From: CAWAHD01 sp963781785
Lineage (GTDB): Bacteria > Planctomycetota > Planctomycetia > Isosphaerales > Isosphaeraceae
DNA: 64,000 nucleotides
Assembly: GCA_963781785.1 (NCBI GenBank)
Contig: CAWAHD010000001.1
Coordinates: 1,860,001-1,924,000, forward strand
Direction of reading: 5' to 3'
The translations under genes and the position numbers were made by a program. The notes below the pieces were generated by a model, which was not told the DNA's origin, made no database searches, and saw only the letters and a program-made list of their open reading frames with translations. Of this stretch, positions 1 to 9,131 are shown piece after piece (within the stretch, counting starts at the first letter, position 1; every line of letters starts with the position of its first letter).

Positions 1-1724
1 GCTGTAAGGGTGTCGAGTGCGTTGGGACCCTGTCGTTCGGTGAAGGATGCCAGCGCCTTGGTCAACAGGGCGATCGCCTGCTTGGGGTAACCCAGGCCGT
101 TCATCGACCAACCCAGGGCCGACTGCATCTCGGCCACGCCGAGCGGATCGGCGATTGCGTCCCCCTCGAGCTGGGCGGCCGCCGCGTCGAGCTGCTTGCC
201 CAAGCGATTTGCCAGCGGCAAGGTCTCATTCTTGGAGTCATCTTGATTCAGGTCGCTGAAGACCGACAACAGGATCTCGTTGGCCTTGTCCCGTTGGGCA
301 AGCCGCCCCTCGGCCTCTTTCTGCCGGGCAAGAGCGAGAGCACTCTGCTTGTTCGCCTCGACAATACCCATTAATGTGCCGATGATGCCTCCTACCAGAG
401 TCAGAAGAACCAGGGATGCCGCGATCACGCCGCCGCGATTCCGCCGCACGAACTTCCGCAGCCGGTACGCCGCCGACGGCGGCGCGGCACTCACCGGCTC
501 GTGGTTGATGAACCGCTCGATGTCGTTGGCCAGTCCGATCGCCGAGTCGTAGCGCATGTGACGCTCCTTGGCCAGCGCCTTCATCACAATCCTGTCCAGG
601 TCACCGCGCACGAACCTGCGCAAGTGAGCCGGGTCCATGTGTCGATTGGCAGCCAGGGCAGGCAGGGCGTCCGACGTGCTCAGCCGGCTGCTCGGCAAGG
701 GCGGCTCGTCTTCGCGAATCACCCGGAGAATCTCGTCGAGGGCCGCTTTATGCATCGTGTCGCGGCGGATCGGCGTGCTGCCTGTCAACAGTTCGTACAG
801 GATCACGCCCAAGGCATAGATGTCGGCTCGCGTGTCGATGTCGACGGCGTTGAAGCTGGCCTGTTCGGGGGCCATGTAGAGGGGCGTGCCCGCCACCGAG
901 CCGAAAACCGTGAACAAGCTCTGGTCGGTTAGCCGAAGGCCGCTCGTCGCCTTGGCCAGGCCGAAGTCGATCACCTTGGGCACCGGCTTGTCGTCGTGGC
1001 TCTCCACCAGGATATTCGACGGCTTCAGATCGCGGTGGATGATGCCTTTTTGATGAGCATGTTGCACGGCCGAGCAGATCTGGCGAACCAGTGCCAGCCG
1101 TTCGTGCAGTCCAAGTCGGTGCTTGTCGCAATACTCCGTGACCGGGATGCCCTTGACCAGTTCCATGACGAAGAACGGCCGGCCAGCTTCGTTCGTGCCC
1201 GCGTCGAGCACCTTGGCGATATTGGGATGATCCATGAGCGCCAGGGCCTGACGCTCGGACTCGAACCGAGCGAGGACCGTCCGCGAGTCCATGCCTGGCT
1301 TGATCAGCTTGAGCGCGACCATCCGCCGGATCGGCCTGGCTTGCTCGGCGAGGTAGACGCTGCCCATGCCGCCTTCGCCGATCTCTTCGCGGATCTTGTA
1401 CCGGCCCGCGATGACGCTGCCGATGAGAGAAGCCGTCGGCTGCTCCTCGGAAGTCAGACTGGCCGTTCGATCCATCGAGCGATCCGGCGGCTCGAAGCTG
1501 GCCGCAGCCTGGCCGGCATCGTCACCGGTGGCGATGACCGCCTCGAGGGAATGATCGGGCTTGCTTGCTTGGTCGTCGTGGGCGGCCAGTAACGCGTCAA
1601 GTCGCTGGCGCAGCTCCTTGTCGTCACCGCATTCACGGTCGAGGTACGCGGATCGGTCGGCCGGCGCCGGCAGGTCACGTGCAGTGTTGAAGAATGCGTT
1701 CACGCGGCGCGGATCTACGGCCAT
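1..1724 (-). CDS. Serine/threonine protein kinase with membrane segment (C-terminus off the left edge)
   Basis: Reading leftwards from the ATG at 1724 the frame stays open to the window edge, giving about 574 residues of a longer protein. After a ~100-residue N-terminal region comes a complete kinase domain (about residues 107-375). It has a glycine-rich loop (GEGGMGSVYLAE), the ATP lysine in VALKLIK, the catalytic loop HRDLKPSN and DFGLAK. A hydrophobic membrane segment follows at about 410-432, then an alanine/leucine-rich helical region that looks like the start of TPR repeats. This is the common planctomycete Hanks-type kinase layout: kinase inside, sensor or scaffold domain outside. Such kinases are often paired with ECF sigma factors, but none is adjacent here. 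Substrate and signal cannot be read from the sequence. Confidence 0.9.
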   Translation of the reverse strand, partial: MAVDPRRVNAFFNTARDLPAPADRSAYLDRECGDDKELRQRLDALLAAHDDQASKPDHSLEAVIATGDDAGQAAASFEPPDRSMDRTASLTSEEQPTASLIGSVIAGRYKIREEIGEGGMGSVYLAEQARPIRRMVALKLIKPGMDSRTVLARFESERQALALMDHPNIAKVLDAGTNEAGRPFFVMELVKGIPVTEYCDKHRLGLHERLALVRQICSAVQHAHQKGIIHRDLKPSNILVESHDDKPVPKVIDFGLAKATSGLRLTDQSLFTVFGSVAGTPLYMAPEQASFNAVDIDTRADIYALGVILYELLTGSTPIRRDTMHKAALDEILRVIREDEPPLPSSRLSTSDALPALAANRHMDPAHLRRFVRGDLDRIVMKALAKERHMRYDSAIGLANDIERFINHEPVSAAPPSAAYRLRKFVRRNRGGVIAASLVLLTLVGGIIGTLMGIVEANKQSALALARQKEAEGRLAQRDKANEILLSVFSDLNQDDSKNETLPLANRLGKQLDAAAAQLEGDAIADPLGVAEMQSALGWSMNGLGYPKQAIALLTKALASFTERQGPNALDTLT

Positions 1725-1944
1725 GGGCAAGACCTCCGAGTGGCAGATATGGATTGGCGCAAGCCAAGGCCAGGAAGTCTCAAGACCGGTCCGAAAAAGG
1801 GACCCGAGTGTTCACCGGCGACAAGGAAACCGCGCTGATCATGGGCGCTCAGTCAGTGTGGACTATATTACGGACAAACAAGAACCACCGCCACCCGCCT
1901 GCGCTGTTGGCGCCGCTTTGATCCGGAGGTTTTTCAACCGGGAT

Positions 1945-1972
1945 CCTCAGGCTGGAAAGCCTGACCTACGTT
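1945..1972. repeat. Solitary palindromic repeat, same family as the array at 41.9 kb
   Basis: A short palindrome (CAGGCT-GGAA-AGCCTG) followed by ACCTACG lies just downstream of folD. It matches, in reverse orientation, the unit tandemly repeated at 41881-42140. It could act as a transcriptional hairpin between folD and the kinase gene, but no T-tract follows it. Confidence 0.6.
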
Positions 1973-2853
1973 TGCGCACTCGGTTGCTCCGTTGCGCTGA
2001 GCCGGGCAGCTTGCAGGGTATTGCGCAGCAGCATTGCGATGGTCATGGGCCCCACGCCGCCTGGCACGGGCGTGATCCGCGAGGCCACCCGGGCGGCACT
2101 CTCGAATTCGACGTCGCCGCAGAGCCGGCCGTCTTCCCTTTTGTGCATGCCCACATCGACGACGATCGCGCCGGGCTTGATCCATTCAGCGGTCACCAGC
2201 TCGGACTGGCCCATTGCGACGATCAGCAGGTCGGCCTGCCGCGCGATCGAGGCAGCGTCGCGGGTTGCGGTGTGGCAGACCGTCACCGTCGCGTCGCCGC
2301 CCGGACCCTTTTGGAGCAAGAGGAGCGCCATCGGTCGACCCACAATCCGCGACCGGCCCAGGATCACGGCATGGGTGCCCCGAGTCTCGACGCCGGAATC
2401 GACCAGCAGCTCGCGAATTCCCAGCGGGGTGCACGGCACGAACCGGGGCGTCCCGGCCGCCAGCAGGCCGAAGTTGACGGGATGAAAGCCGTCGACGTCC
2501 TTGAGAGGCGAGACCCGCTCGACCACGGCCGACTCGTCGATCGATTTCGGCAACGGAAGCTGGACCAGAATGCCATGAACCGAGGAATCCGCGTTGAGGG
2601 CGTCGATTTGCGAAAGAAGCTCAGTTTGAGACGTCGTGGCAGGCAGCCGGAGGACAGCCCCGTGGATTCCTGCCGCTTTCGATGCGCGCGCTTTGTTCCG
2701 GACATAAACCCGGCTGGCCGGATCTTCGCCGACAAGAACAACCGTCAAGCCCGGAACCACACCGGTGCGGGCCGCCAGGGTCGCGACCTCGCGGGCCACG
2801 TCGAGGCGAACCCGTTCCGCCAGAGCACGTCCATCCAGAATCTCGGCCGCCAC
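1966..2853 (-). CDS. folD: Bifunctional methylenetetrahydrofolate dehydrogenase / cyclohydrolase
   Basis: FolD oxidises 5,10-methylene-THF to methenyl-THF and hydrolyses it to 10-formyl-THF, feeding purine and formyl-Met synthesis in the cytoplasm. From the GTG start at 2853 the protein is 295 residues, the usual family length. Visible signatures are the catalytic lysine in YVRNKAR (about residue 54), the aspartate in LKDVDGFHP, PCTPLGI, the NADP-binding GRSRIVGRP, and PVPGGVGPMT near the C-terminus. The frame is open upstream to 2964, but the extra residues do not look like FolD and run into a repeat, so the internal GTG (or the adjacent TTG) is preferred. It is transcribed towards the kinase gene with a 241-bp gap. 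Confidence 0.93.
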   Translation of the reverse strand: MAAEILDGRALAERVRLDVAREVATLAARTGVVPGLTVVLVGEDPASRVYVRNKARASKAAGIHGAVLRLPATTSQTELLSQIDALNADSSVHGILVQLPLPKSIDESAVVERVSPLKDVDGFHPVNFGLLAAGTPRFVPCTPLGIRELLVDSGVETRGTHAVILGRSRIVGRPMALLLLQKGPGGDATVTVCHTATRDAASIARQADLLIVAMGQSELVTAEWIKPGAIVVDVGMHKREDGRLCGDVEFESAARVASRITPVPGGVGPMTIAMLLRNTLQAARLSATEQPSAQT

Positions 2854-3284
2854 CAAGGTCCCTCGTCGCGCAGTCAATTCATCATTGGTCCGTCGTGCAT
2901 GGCGGCTGAATGCCGCCGTCGACCCCAGGCAACCATTCTCGCACAGCGTGGCCATCGACGGCAATCATGCGAGAGCACCATTGTCGCCTTTCGCTCTGCG
3001 AAAGTTTGGTCTTTGAGTGTCGCCTTTCGCGGAGCGAAAGGCGACATTTGAGACTTGCCGGAGACTCCGTGCTCCATGGGCACACGTCACTGTGGGGATT
3101 GGTGTGGCGAGGTTCGGTCAAGGGGCTCCTTGCGGCGAGCCCAAGCCATTGCGCTCAACCTCACAGTTTAATTGTGAAAAGAGGCGCTCGGCGAGCGGCC
3201 CCTGTCTGGCATGCCAATCGATATTCCGGCAAAATCAATTGCTGACGACCACCAGCGTTTCCTCGTTGTTTTCAGGACAGCGTC
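2854..3284. other. Intergenic region between divergent folD and rhaA
   Basis: No convincing gene. It holds the palindromic repeat at 2983-3046. The rest should carry the divergent promoters, but I see no clear -35/-10 pair. An AGGAC sequence lies about ten bases before the rhaA start. Confidence 0.5.
2983..3046. repeat. Two copies of a GTCGCCTTTCGC palindromic repeat
   Basis: A degenerate copy at 2983-3004 is followed by a perfect one at 3018-3046. The perfect copy has 13-bp arms (TGTCGCCTTTCGC) and a 3-base loop. When read as protein this element gives SPFAERKA/SLRERR-type peptides that often contaminate planctomycete gene calls, so short open frames over it are not genes. Confidence 0.8.
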
Positions 3285-4559
3285 ATGACCTTTCCGAGCT
3301 CGGCAGTGGAACAAGCCTTCGCTTGGGCTAAGGAGCAGTACGCAGCATGGTCGGTTGATGTCGATCGCGCTCTCGAGAAGCTATCGACGATCGCGATCTC
3401 GCTGCACTGCTGGCAGGGGGATGACGTGCGCGGGTTTGAGAACTCGGGAGCGGATCTGGGCGCCGGGCTGGCCGTCACCGGCAATTACCCGGGCAAAGCT
3501 CGCAATGCTGATGAACTCCGTGCCGATCTCGACGAGGCGCTCGTTCTGGTGCCGGGCTCACATCGCGTCAATCTCCATGCCAGCTATGCGGAGACGCGCG
3601 GCAAGGATGTCGAGCGCGACGAGCTTCAGCCCGAGCACTTCAGCCGCTGGATCGATTGGGCCGGATCCCGGCGGATCGGCCTGGATTTCAACCCGACGTA
3701 CTTTGCACACCCGATGGCCTCCTCAGGCTTGACCTTGACCCATCCGGATCAGGGCATACGCCGGTTCTGGATCGACCATGGCATCGCCAGCCGGCGGATC
3801 GGAGCCGCGATGGGCAAAGCGCTGGGCACTCCCTGCATCACGAACGTCTGGATTCCCGACGGCTGCAAGGAAAATCCCGTCGACCGCAAGGGCCCGCGAC
3901 ACACGCTTGCCGAGTCGCTGGATGCCGTGTTCGCCGAGACGATCGATCGACGATACAACCGCGATTCCGTCGAAGGAAAACTCTTCGGCATCGGCTCGGA
4001 ATCGTACGTCGCGGGCTCGCATGAGTTCTACTTCGGCTACGCTCTTTCGCGCCAGAAGCTCTTGTGCCTGGATGCAGGTCACTATCATCCGACCGAGGGC
4101 GTCGCTGACAAGATCTCCGCCGTGCTCGTCTACCTGGACGAAGTCCTGCTGCATGTCAGCCGGGGGGTCCGCTGGGACAGCGACCACGTGGTGCTGCTGA
4201 CCGATGAGCTCGAGGCGATCGCCCAGGAGATCGTCCGCGGAGACTACCTGCGTCGCGTCCATATCGGTCTCGACTACTTCGACGGTAGCATCAACCGGGT
4301 GGCGGCGTGGGTGATCGGCGTGCGGTGTACGCTCAAAGCGCTCTTGCTCGCTTTGCTCGAGCCGGCCGAAGCCCTGCGCCAGCTCGAGTCCAACGGCGAT
4401 AGCACCGCACGACTCGCCCTGCTTGAAGAGCAGAAAACGCTGCCCTTCGGCGCAGTCTGGGACTTTTATTGCTTGACCCAGGAGGTGCCCGTCGGCAGAG
4501 ACTGGCTTGCCCAGGTCAAGGAGTACGAGCGCTCCGTGCTCTCGAAACGTGAGTGGTGA
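3285..4559 (+). CDS. rhaA: L-rhamnose isomerase
   Basis: Converts L-rhamnose to L-rhamnulose in the cytoplasm using Mn2+/Zn2+. The 424-residue product aligns along its whole length with E. coli RhaA (419 residues). Shared blocks include LHCWQGDDVRGFEN, ATGNYPGKARN-type TGNYPGKARNADELRAD, LGLDFNP-type IGLDFNPTYFAHP, IPDGCKEN, LFGIGSESY, LCLDAGHYHPTE, VRWDSDHVV and HIGLDYFDGSINR. The last three supply metal-binding acidic and histidine residues. It is the first gene of an operon: its stop codon overlaps the start of the ABC ATPase gene. No rhamnulokinase or rhamnulose-phosphate aldolase is present in the window. Confidence 0.97.
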   Translation: MTFPSSAVEQAFAWAKEQYAAWSVDVDRALEKLSTIAISLHCWQGDDVRGFENSGADLGAGLAVTGNYPGKARNADELRADLDEALVLVPGSHRVNLHASYAETRGKDVERDELQPEHFSRWIDWAGSRRIGLDFNPTYFAHPMASSGLTLTHPDQGIRRFWIDHGIASRRIGAAMGKALGTPCITNVWIPDGCKENPVDRKGPRHTLAESLDAVFAETIDRRYNRDSVEGKLFGIGSESYVAGSHEFYFGYALSRQKLLCLDAGHYHPTEGVADKISAVLVYLDEVLLHVSRGVRWDSDHVVLLTDELEAIAQEIVRGDYLRRVHIGLDYFDGSINRVAAWVIGVRCTLKALLLALLEPAEALRQLESNGDSTARLALLEEQKTLPFGAVWDFYCLTQEVPVGRDWLAQVKEYERSVLSKREW

Positions 4560-6067
4560 TGATGCTGCTCGAGCTAGAGAGGATCAGCAAGTCGTTTGCC
4601 GGCGTTCACGCCTTGAAGGGAGTTTCGTTCTCCCTCCGGCCTGCCGAGGTCCACGCTCTGGTCGGAGAGAATGGCGCGGGCAAATCGACGTTGATCAAGA
4701 TGATCACCGGTGCCCACCAGCCGGATGAAGGCACGATCGCGATTCAGTCGCGGGCTGTTGCGAATCTCGACCCGCTCACGGCACGAGGATTGGGAATCGC
4801 GGCGATCTATCAGCAGCCGGCTTTGTTTCCCGATCTGACCGTGGCAGAGAATATCGCGTTCGGGCTCGAACACGGGGGTGGCTGGAGCCGCATTCGCTGG
4901 GGCTCGCGCAGGGCGCGAGCGCGGGTTTTGCTCGACAGGATCGGCGCAGCGATCGATCCCGAGACGGAGGTACGGCGGCTCACCATGCCGGAACAACAAC
5001 TCGTCGAGATCGCGCGGGCGCTGGGGGCCAACGCCCGCATCGTGATCATGGACGAGCCGACGGCCTCGCTCAGCGACAAGGAAGTCGACCGGCTGTTCCG
5101 GGTGATCGGCGAGCTGAAGTCTCAGGGTGCCGGAATCATTTACATCTCTCATCGCCTCGATGAGCTGCCGCGCGTCGCCGACCGCGTCACGGCGCTGCGT
5201 GACGGAGTACTCGCCGGCACGCGCCGCATGGCTGAGGTGTCGCGCGGCGACCTGATCCGCATGATGGTCGGGCGCGAGCTCTCGGCCCTTTTTCCCCGGT
5301 CGAGAGTGGCCCCCGGCGAGGTCGTTCTCGAGGTGCGCGGCCTGGGATGCCGGAGGGCGCGGGTGCGGGATGTTTCCCTGAGTGTCCGCGCCGGCGAAGT
5401 CCTGGGACTGGCGGGACTGGTCGGCGCGGGCCGCACCGAGCTGGCACGGATCCTGTTCGGATTGACGCCGGCCGACTCGGGCGAGATCCGGCTGCGCGGC
5501 CGGGCGGTCTCCATTGATTCGCCGGCCAGAGCGGTCGGCCTGGGGATCGCTTACCTTCCCGAAGATCGCCGCCGCCATGGCGTGATCCTGGAAATGGCAA
5601 CAGGGCCCAACGCGTCCTTGGCGACTCTCAGGGCGATCTCGCGGTTCGGGTTTCTCGATTTCCGGATGGAGCGCGCCCTTGCGGTTCGTTTCATCCACCA
5701 GCTCGGGATCAAGACCCCATCGGTCGAGACGCCGGTGGGAGATCTCTCGGGGGGAAACCAGCAGAAGGTCGCGCTGGCGCGGTGGCTGGCGACAACCCCC
5801 GCCGTCTTGATTCTCGACGAGCCAACGCAAGGCGTCGACATCGGGGCCAAGGCCGAGATTCATCGGCTGATGAGCGACCTGGCGGCGCGCGGACTGGCAA
5901 TTGTGATGATCAGCTCCGAGCTGCCCGAAATCCTCGCGATGAGCGACCGGATCGCCGTCATGCATGGCGGCACGATCACCGCAATTCTCGACGGCAAGGA
6001 CGCGACGCAGGAGGTTATCCTCGAGCGGGCGCTGGGGCACCTCGCCCCGGCAGGAGCCGCCTCATGA
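4553..6067 (+). CDS. rhaT: Sugar ABC transporter, duplicated ATP-binding subunit (rhamnose type)
   Basis: Energises uptake of a sugar, by context L-rhamnose. The 504-residue protein has two ATPase halves, as in RbsA/RhaT of the carbohydrate CUT2 family. The first half has Walker A GENGAGKST, a signature-like LTMPEQQLVEIARAL and Walker B VIMDEPTAS. The second has the relaxed Walker A GLVGAGRTE, the canonical signature LSGGNQQKVALARWL and Walker B LILDEPTQG. The degenerate second P-loop is normal for the family. The frame opens with GTG at 4553, but the ATG at 4559, overlapping the rhaA stop (TGATG), is the likelier start. It overlaps the next gene by ATGA, so translation is coupled. The symbol follows rhizobial usage and is an inference. 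Confidence 0.92.
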   Translation: MVMMLLELERISKSFAGVHALKGVSFSLRPAEVHALVGENGAGKSTLIKMITGAHQPDEGTIAIQSRAVANLDPLTARGLGIAAIYQQPALFPDLTVAENIAFGLEHGGGWSRIRWGSRRARARVLLDRIGAAIDPETEVRRLTMPEQQLVEIARALGANARIVIMDEPTASLSDKEVDRLFRVIGELKSQGAGIIYISHRLDELPRVADRVTALRDGVLAGTRRMAEVSRGDLIRMMVGRELSALFPRSRVAPGEVVLEVRGLGCRRARVRDVSLSVRAGEVLGLAGLVGAGRTELARILFGLTPADSGEIRLRGRAVSIDSPARAVGLGIAYLPEDRRRHGVILEMATGPNASLATLRAISRFGFLDFRMERALAVRFIHQLGIKTPSVETPVGDLSGGNQQKVALARWLATTPAVLILDEPTQGVDIGAKAEIHRLMSDLAARGLAIVMISSELPEILAMSDRIAVMHGGTITAILDGKDATQEVILERALGHLAPAGAAS

Positions 6068-7020
6068 TTGGCCGTTATCGCCGCGAGCTTTCGGTCGCCG
6101 CCGCGTACGTCGTGTTCCTCTTGCTCCTGGCCGCAGAGTCCCCTCGCTTCTTCGGGCCCGACCCGCTTCGAAACCTGGTCGTCAGCCAGGCGCCTTTGCT
6201 CGTGGCGGCCGTGGGGATGACGCTCGTGATCCTGTGCCGCCAGATCGACATCTCGATCGGATCGATCTTCAGTGTCTGCGGCGTGGTCGCTGGGCTATTG
6301 GCCCGTGCCGGCCTGCCCATGGGTCTGGTCGGCCTGGGAACCCTCGCCGCCGGCGGCCTGCTGGGATCGATCAATGGAGTATTGATTGCGCGTCTCGGCT
6401 TGCCGTCGATCGTCGTGACCCTGGCAAACCTCGTCATCTGGCGCGAGTCGCTGCGTTACGTGCGGGAGGGTGCATTCGTGCGCGAGCTGCCGACAGGTTT
6501 TCAGTGGTTCGGTGTGGGCCAGAGGGCAGGGCAGTGGCTGGTCGTTTCGATCGCGCTACTGGTTTTCCTGGCATTTGCCTGGGGACTGCGCAACCTGTCC
6601 GGCGGCCGGGTGATCTATGCGACCGGCTCTGACCCGGAAGCCGCGCGGCTTCTGGGCATCCGGCCCCGCCGGGTCGTCTTCATGGTGTTCGTGATCATGG
6701 GGGGTCTGTCGGGTCTGGCGGCGCTCCTCAATGCGGTCCGGTTCGCCGACGTCGACCCCAACGCCGGTCTGGGTCTGGAGCTCCAGGTGATCGCGGCGGT
6801 GGTCGTGGGCGGCGTGGCCGTCACCGGCGGGCGAGGCAACCTGGTCGGCAGCTTGCTGGGCGTTGCCTTGCTGGGATCGATCGCGCCGGCTCTCGTGTTT
6901 CTCGGAACCAATCCTCATTTTGCGGCGCTCGGTGGCAAGCCCCAATGGGAAAAAGCCATCCAGGGCCTGATCATCCTCCTGGCCGTCGCGTCCGACTCGC
7001 TCAACCGGGAGACACGCTGA
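6064..7020 (+). CDS. rhaP: Sugar ABC transporter permease (rhamnose type)
   Basis: Inner-membrane permease of the RbsC-like CUT2 family, 318 residues with about eight to ten hydrophobic segments. Family motifs include the block around RQIDISIGSIFSVCG near residues 58-72, GLGLELQVIAAVVVGG and the TGGRGNLVGSLLG loop that contacts the ATPase. The ATG at 6064 overlaps the ATPase stop codon; the frame is open further upstream but only as a shadow of that gene. It presumably pairs with the permease half of the downstream fusion protein to form the channel. Specificity for rhamnose is inferred from rhaA. Confidence 0.92.
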   Translation: MIGRYRRELSVAAAYVVFLLLLAAESPRFFGPDPLRNLVVSQAPLLVAAVGMTLVILCRQIDISIGSIFSVCGVVAGLLARAGLPMGLVGLGTLAAGGLLGSINGVLIARLGLPSIVVTLANLVIWRESLRYVREGAFVRELPTGFQWFGVGQRAGQWLVVSIALLVFLAFAWGLRNLSGGRVIYATGSDPEAARLLGIRPRRVVFMVFVIMGGLSGLAALLNAVRFADVDPNAGLGLELQVIAAVVVGGVAVTGGRGNLVGSLLGVALLGSIAPALVFLGTNPHFAALGGKPQWEKAIQGLIILLAVASDSLNRETR

Positions 7021-7021
7021 C

Positions 7022-9121
7022 ATGGCACAAGCGCACGAGCCAGTCGCGATGGTGGCCGCGCGCTCGAGCGCACGCCCCTTCGAGCCCGCGCAAGGAACGC
7101 TGGCGGCACTGCTCCTGGTCGAGCTGGTTGTTTTCTCGATCATCGGCACCAACTTCCTGTCGCTGGCCAATGCCTTCGAGGTGCTGCGGCTGAGCGTCGA
7201 GATCGGCCTCCTGGCGCTTGCGCTCACTCCGGTGATCACGAGCGGAGGCATCGACCTCTCGGTCGGCTCGCTGATGGGCCTCTCGGCGGTCGTGTTCGGC
7301 AAGCTGTGGCGCGACGGCGGCGTACCGGTCGGCGCGGCGGCTTTCCTGACCTTGGTCCTGGGCGCTCTGGGGGGCGGCTTGAACGGGCTTCTGATCACCC
7401 GCGGGCGCATTCCGCCTTTGATCGTGACCCTGGGGTCATTTTCGCTGTACCGAGGACTGGCGGAAGGGCTGACCGGCGGCGTCGACAACTTCACGAACTT
7501 TCCGGAGTCGTTCCTGTTCCTCGGTCAGGGCTACTCGCTGGGTGGGATCCCCGCGCAGGTACCGATCCTCGTGGCATTCGCCGTGGCCTTCTGGATGCTC
7601 TTGCACCGGACGACCGTCGGCCGCGGCCTGGTCGCGATCGGCCTGTCGCCCGAGGGAGCCCGCTACGCCGGCCTGCCAGTCGCGCGCTTGCTCGGCCTGG
7701 TCTACCTGCTCGCGGGACTCGTGGCGAGCATCGCGGCCGTCATCTATGTGGCTCACCTGGGACAGGCGAAGGCCGACGCGGGAACGGGCTACGAGCTGGC
7801 GGCAATCACGGCGGTCGTGCTCGGGGGCACGTCGATCTTCGGCGGGCGCGGAAGTGTGCCGGGCACGCTGCTCGGCCTCCTCGCCATCGCGATTCTTCAA
7901 AACGGGCTGCGCCTGGCCGACCTTCCTGCGGAGCTGGCCGGCGTCTTGACCGGACTGTTGCTCCTGGTGGCCATTGGCCTTGATCATTACTTGTCGCCGG
8001 CCCGCGCGCGGGCACCGGCCTATTCCCCTTTGGAGACGATGACGGTGAAGAACTCACAGGTGGCGATGATCTGCGCCACGATCCTGATTGCGGCGCTTCT
8101 GAGCGCGGCGAGCAACGTCTTTCTGGTTCAGTCGCTGTTGCGCGAGCAACCAGGGCGTGCCGCCCCGGAGCCGGCGCGTGGGTCGCTCTCCAGGCCGGAG
8201 GCGCCGCGCAACAAGCCGGCCATTACCGTGGCGATGATGCCCAAGAGCAAGGGCAACGCCTATTTCATCGCCTGCCGCAAGGGGGCGGAGGAAGCGGCCC
8301 GCGAGCTGGGGGTCAAGCTCATCTGGGACGGGCCCACCGACCCCGATCCCGCCAAGCAGAACGAGGTGGTGGATACCTGGATCACCCGAGGCGTGGACGT
8401 GATCGCGGTCGCCGTCGAGAATCGCGAGGGGATCTCGTCGGTGCTCAAGAAAGCACGCGACCGCGGCATCAAGGTGCTCACCTGGGACGCCGATGCCGAG
8501 CCCGGCGCGCGCGACTTCTTCGTGAACCAGGCAACGCCCGAAGGCATTGGTACGACGCTGATGGACAACGCCGCCCGGATCCTGGGCGGCAAGGGTTCGT
8601 TCGCCATCATCACGGCCTCGCTCACCGCGGGCAACATGATCGCCTGGCAGAAGACCATCGAGGCTCGCCGTCTCGAGAAGTACCCCCAGATCAAGATGGC
8701 CGCCCTGCGCCCTTGCGACGACCTCCAGAAGAAAGCCTTCGACGAGGCCAATACGATCATGAACGCCGACCCCGAGGTCAAGCTGTTCATGGCGATCTGC
8801 ACGCCGGCCGTCCCCGGCGCGGCCGAAGCGGTCAAGCAGTCGGGCCGGACCGATGTCAAGGTCATCGGCCTGGGTCTACCCAATGATAATCGACGATATG
8901 TCCATGAAGGAATCACAGACTGCGTGGTGCTCTGGAACACGATGGACCTGGGCTACCTGACGATTCATGCGGCCGTCGCATTGAAAGAGGGGACCCTCCA
9001 GCCCCGCGCCGAAAGGTTCAGCGCTGGCAGGCTGGGCAGTGTCGAGATTCAGGGCGACAACATCCTCTTGGGCCAGCCATATCTGTTCACGAAGAGCAAC
9101 ATCGACCAGTTCGATTTCTGA
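7022..9121 (+). CDS. Fusion of sugar ABC permease and sugar-binding protein
   Basis: One uninterrupted 699-residue frame joins two proteins normally encoded separately (RhaQ-like permease and RhaS-like solute-binding protein). Residues about 25-325 form the permease, with TSGGIDLSVGSLMG and GTSIFGGRGSVPGTLLG. A further hydrophobic helix (about 347-372) is followed by a Pro/Ala-rich linker. Residues about 398-699 form a periplasmic-binding-protein type 1 domain (ITVAMMPKSKGNAYF, LIWDGPTDPDPAKQ, DVIAVAVEN, KVLTWDADA). The extra helix would place the binding domain outside the membrane, tethered to the channel. It starts one base after the rhaP stop and ends the operon. No frameshift is needed, so the fusion appears real. 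Confidence 0.92.
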   Translation: MAQAHEPVAMVAARSSARPFEPAQGTLAALLLVELVVFSIIGTNFLSLANAFEVLRLSVEIGLLALALTPVITSGGIDLSVGSLMGLSAVVFGKLWRDGGVPVGAAAFLTLVLGALGGGLNGLLITRGRIPPLIVTLGSFSLYRGLAEGLTGGVDNFTNFPESFLFLGQGYSLGGIPAQVPILVAFAVAFWMLLHRTTVGRGLVAIGLSPEGARYAGLPVARLLGLVYLLAGLVASIAAVIYVAHLGQAKADAGTGYELAAITAVVLGGTSIFGGRGSVPGTLLGLLAIAILQNGLRLADLPAELAGVLTGLLLLVAIGLDHYLSPARARAPAYSPLETMTVKNSQVAMICATILIAALLSAASNVFLVQSLLREQPGRAAPEPARGSLSRPEAPRNKPAITVAMMPKSKGNAYFIACRKGAEEAARELGVKLIWDGPTDPDPAKQNEVVDTWITRGVDVIAVAVENREGISSVLKKARDRGIKVLTWDADAEPGARDFFVNQATPEGIGTTLMDNAARILGGKGSFAIITASLTAGNMIAWQKTIEARRLEKYPQIKMAALRPCDDLQKKAFDEANTIMNADPEVKLFMAICTPAVPGAAEAVKQSGRTDVKVIGLGLPNDNRRYVHEGITDCVVLWNTMDLGYLTIHAAVALKEGTLQPRAERFSAGRLGSVEIQGDNILLGQPYLFTKSNIDQFDF

Positions 9122-9131
9122 CCAGCAGTCA

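Noticed and set aside
2874..3331. Short genes over the folD-rhaA gap (SPFAERKA, LRERRHS peptides)
   Set aside because: They are translations of a dispersed palindromic repeat.
4574..6040. Long minus-strand frame opposite the rhamnose ABC ATPase
   Set aside because: It is antisense to a gene with all ABC motifs, and its own composition (His/Arg/Gln-rich, no domain) is that of a shadow in GC-rich DNA. The same holds for long minus frames at 11299-12741, 19655-21688, 44805-46034 and 47472-48533.
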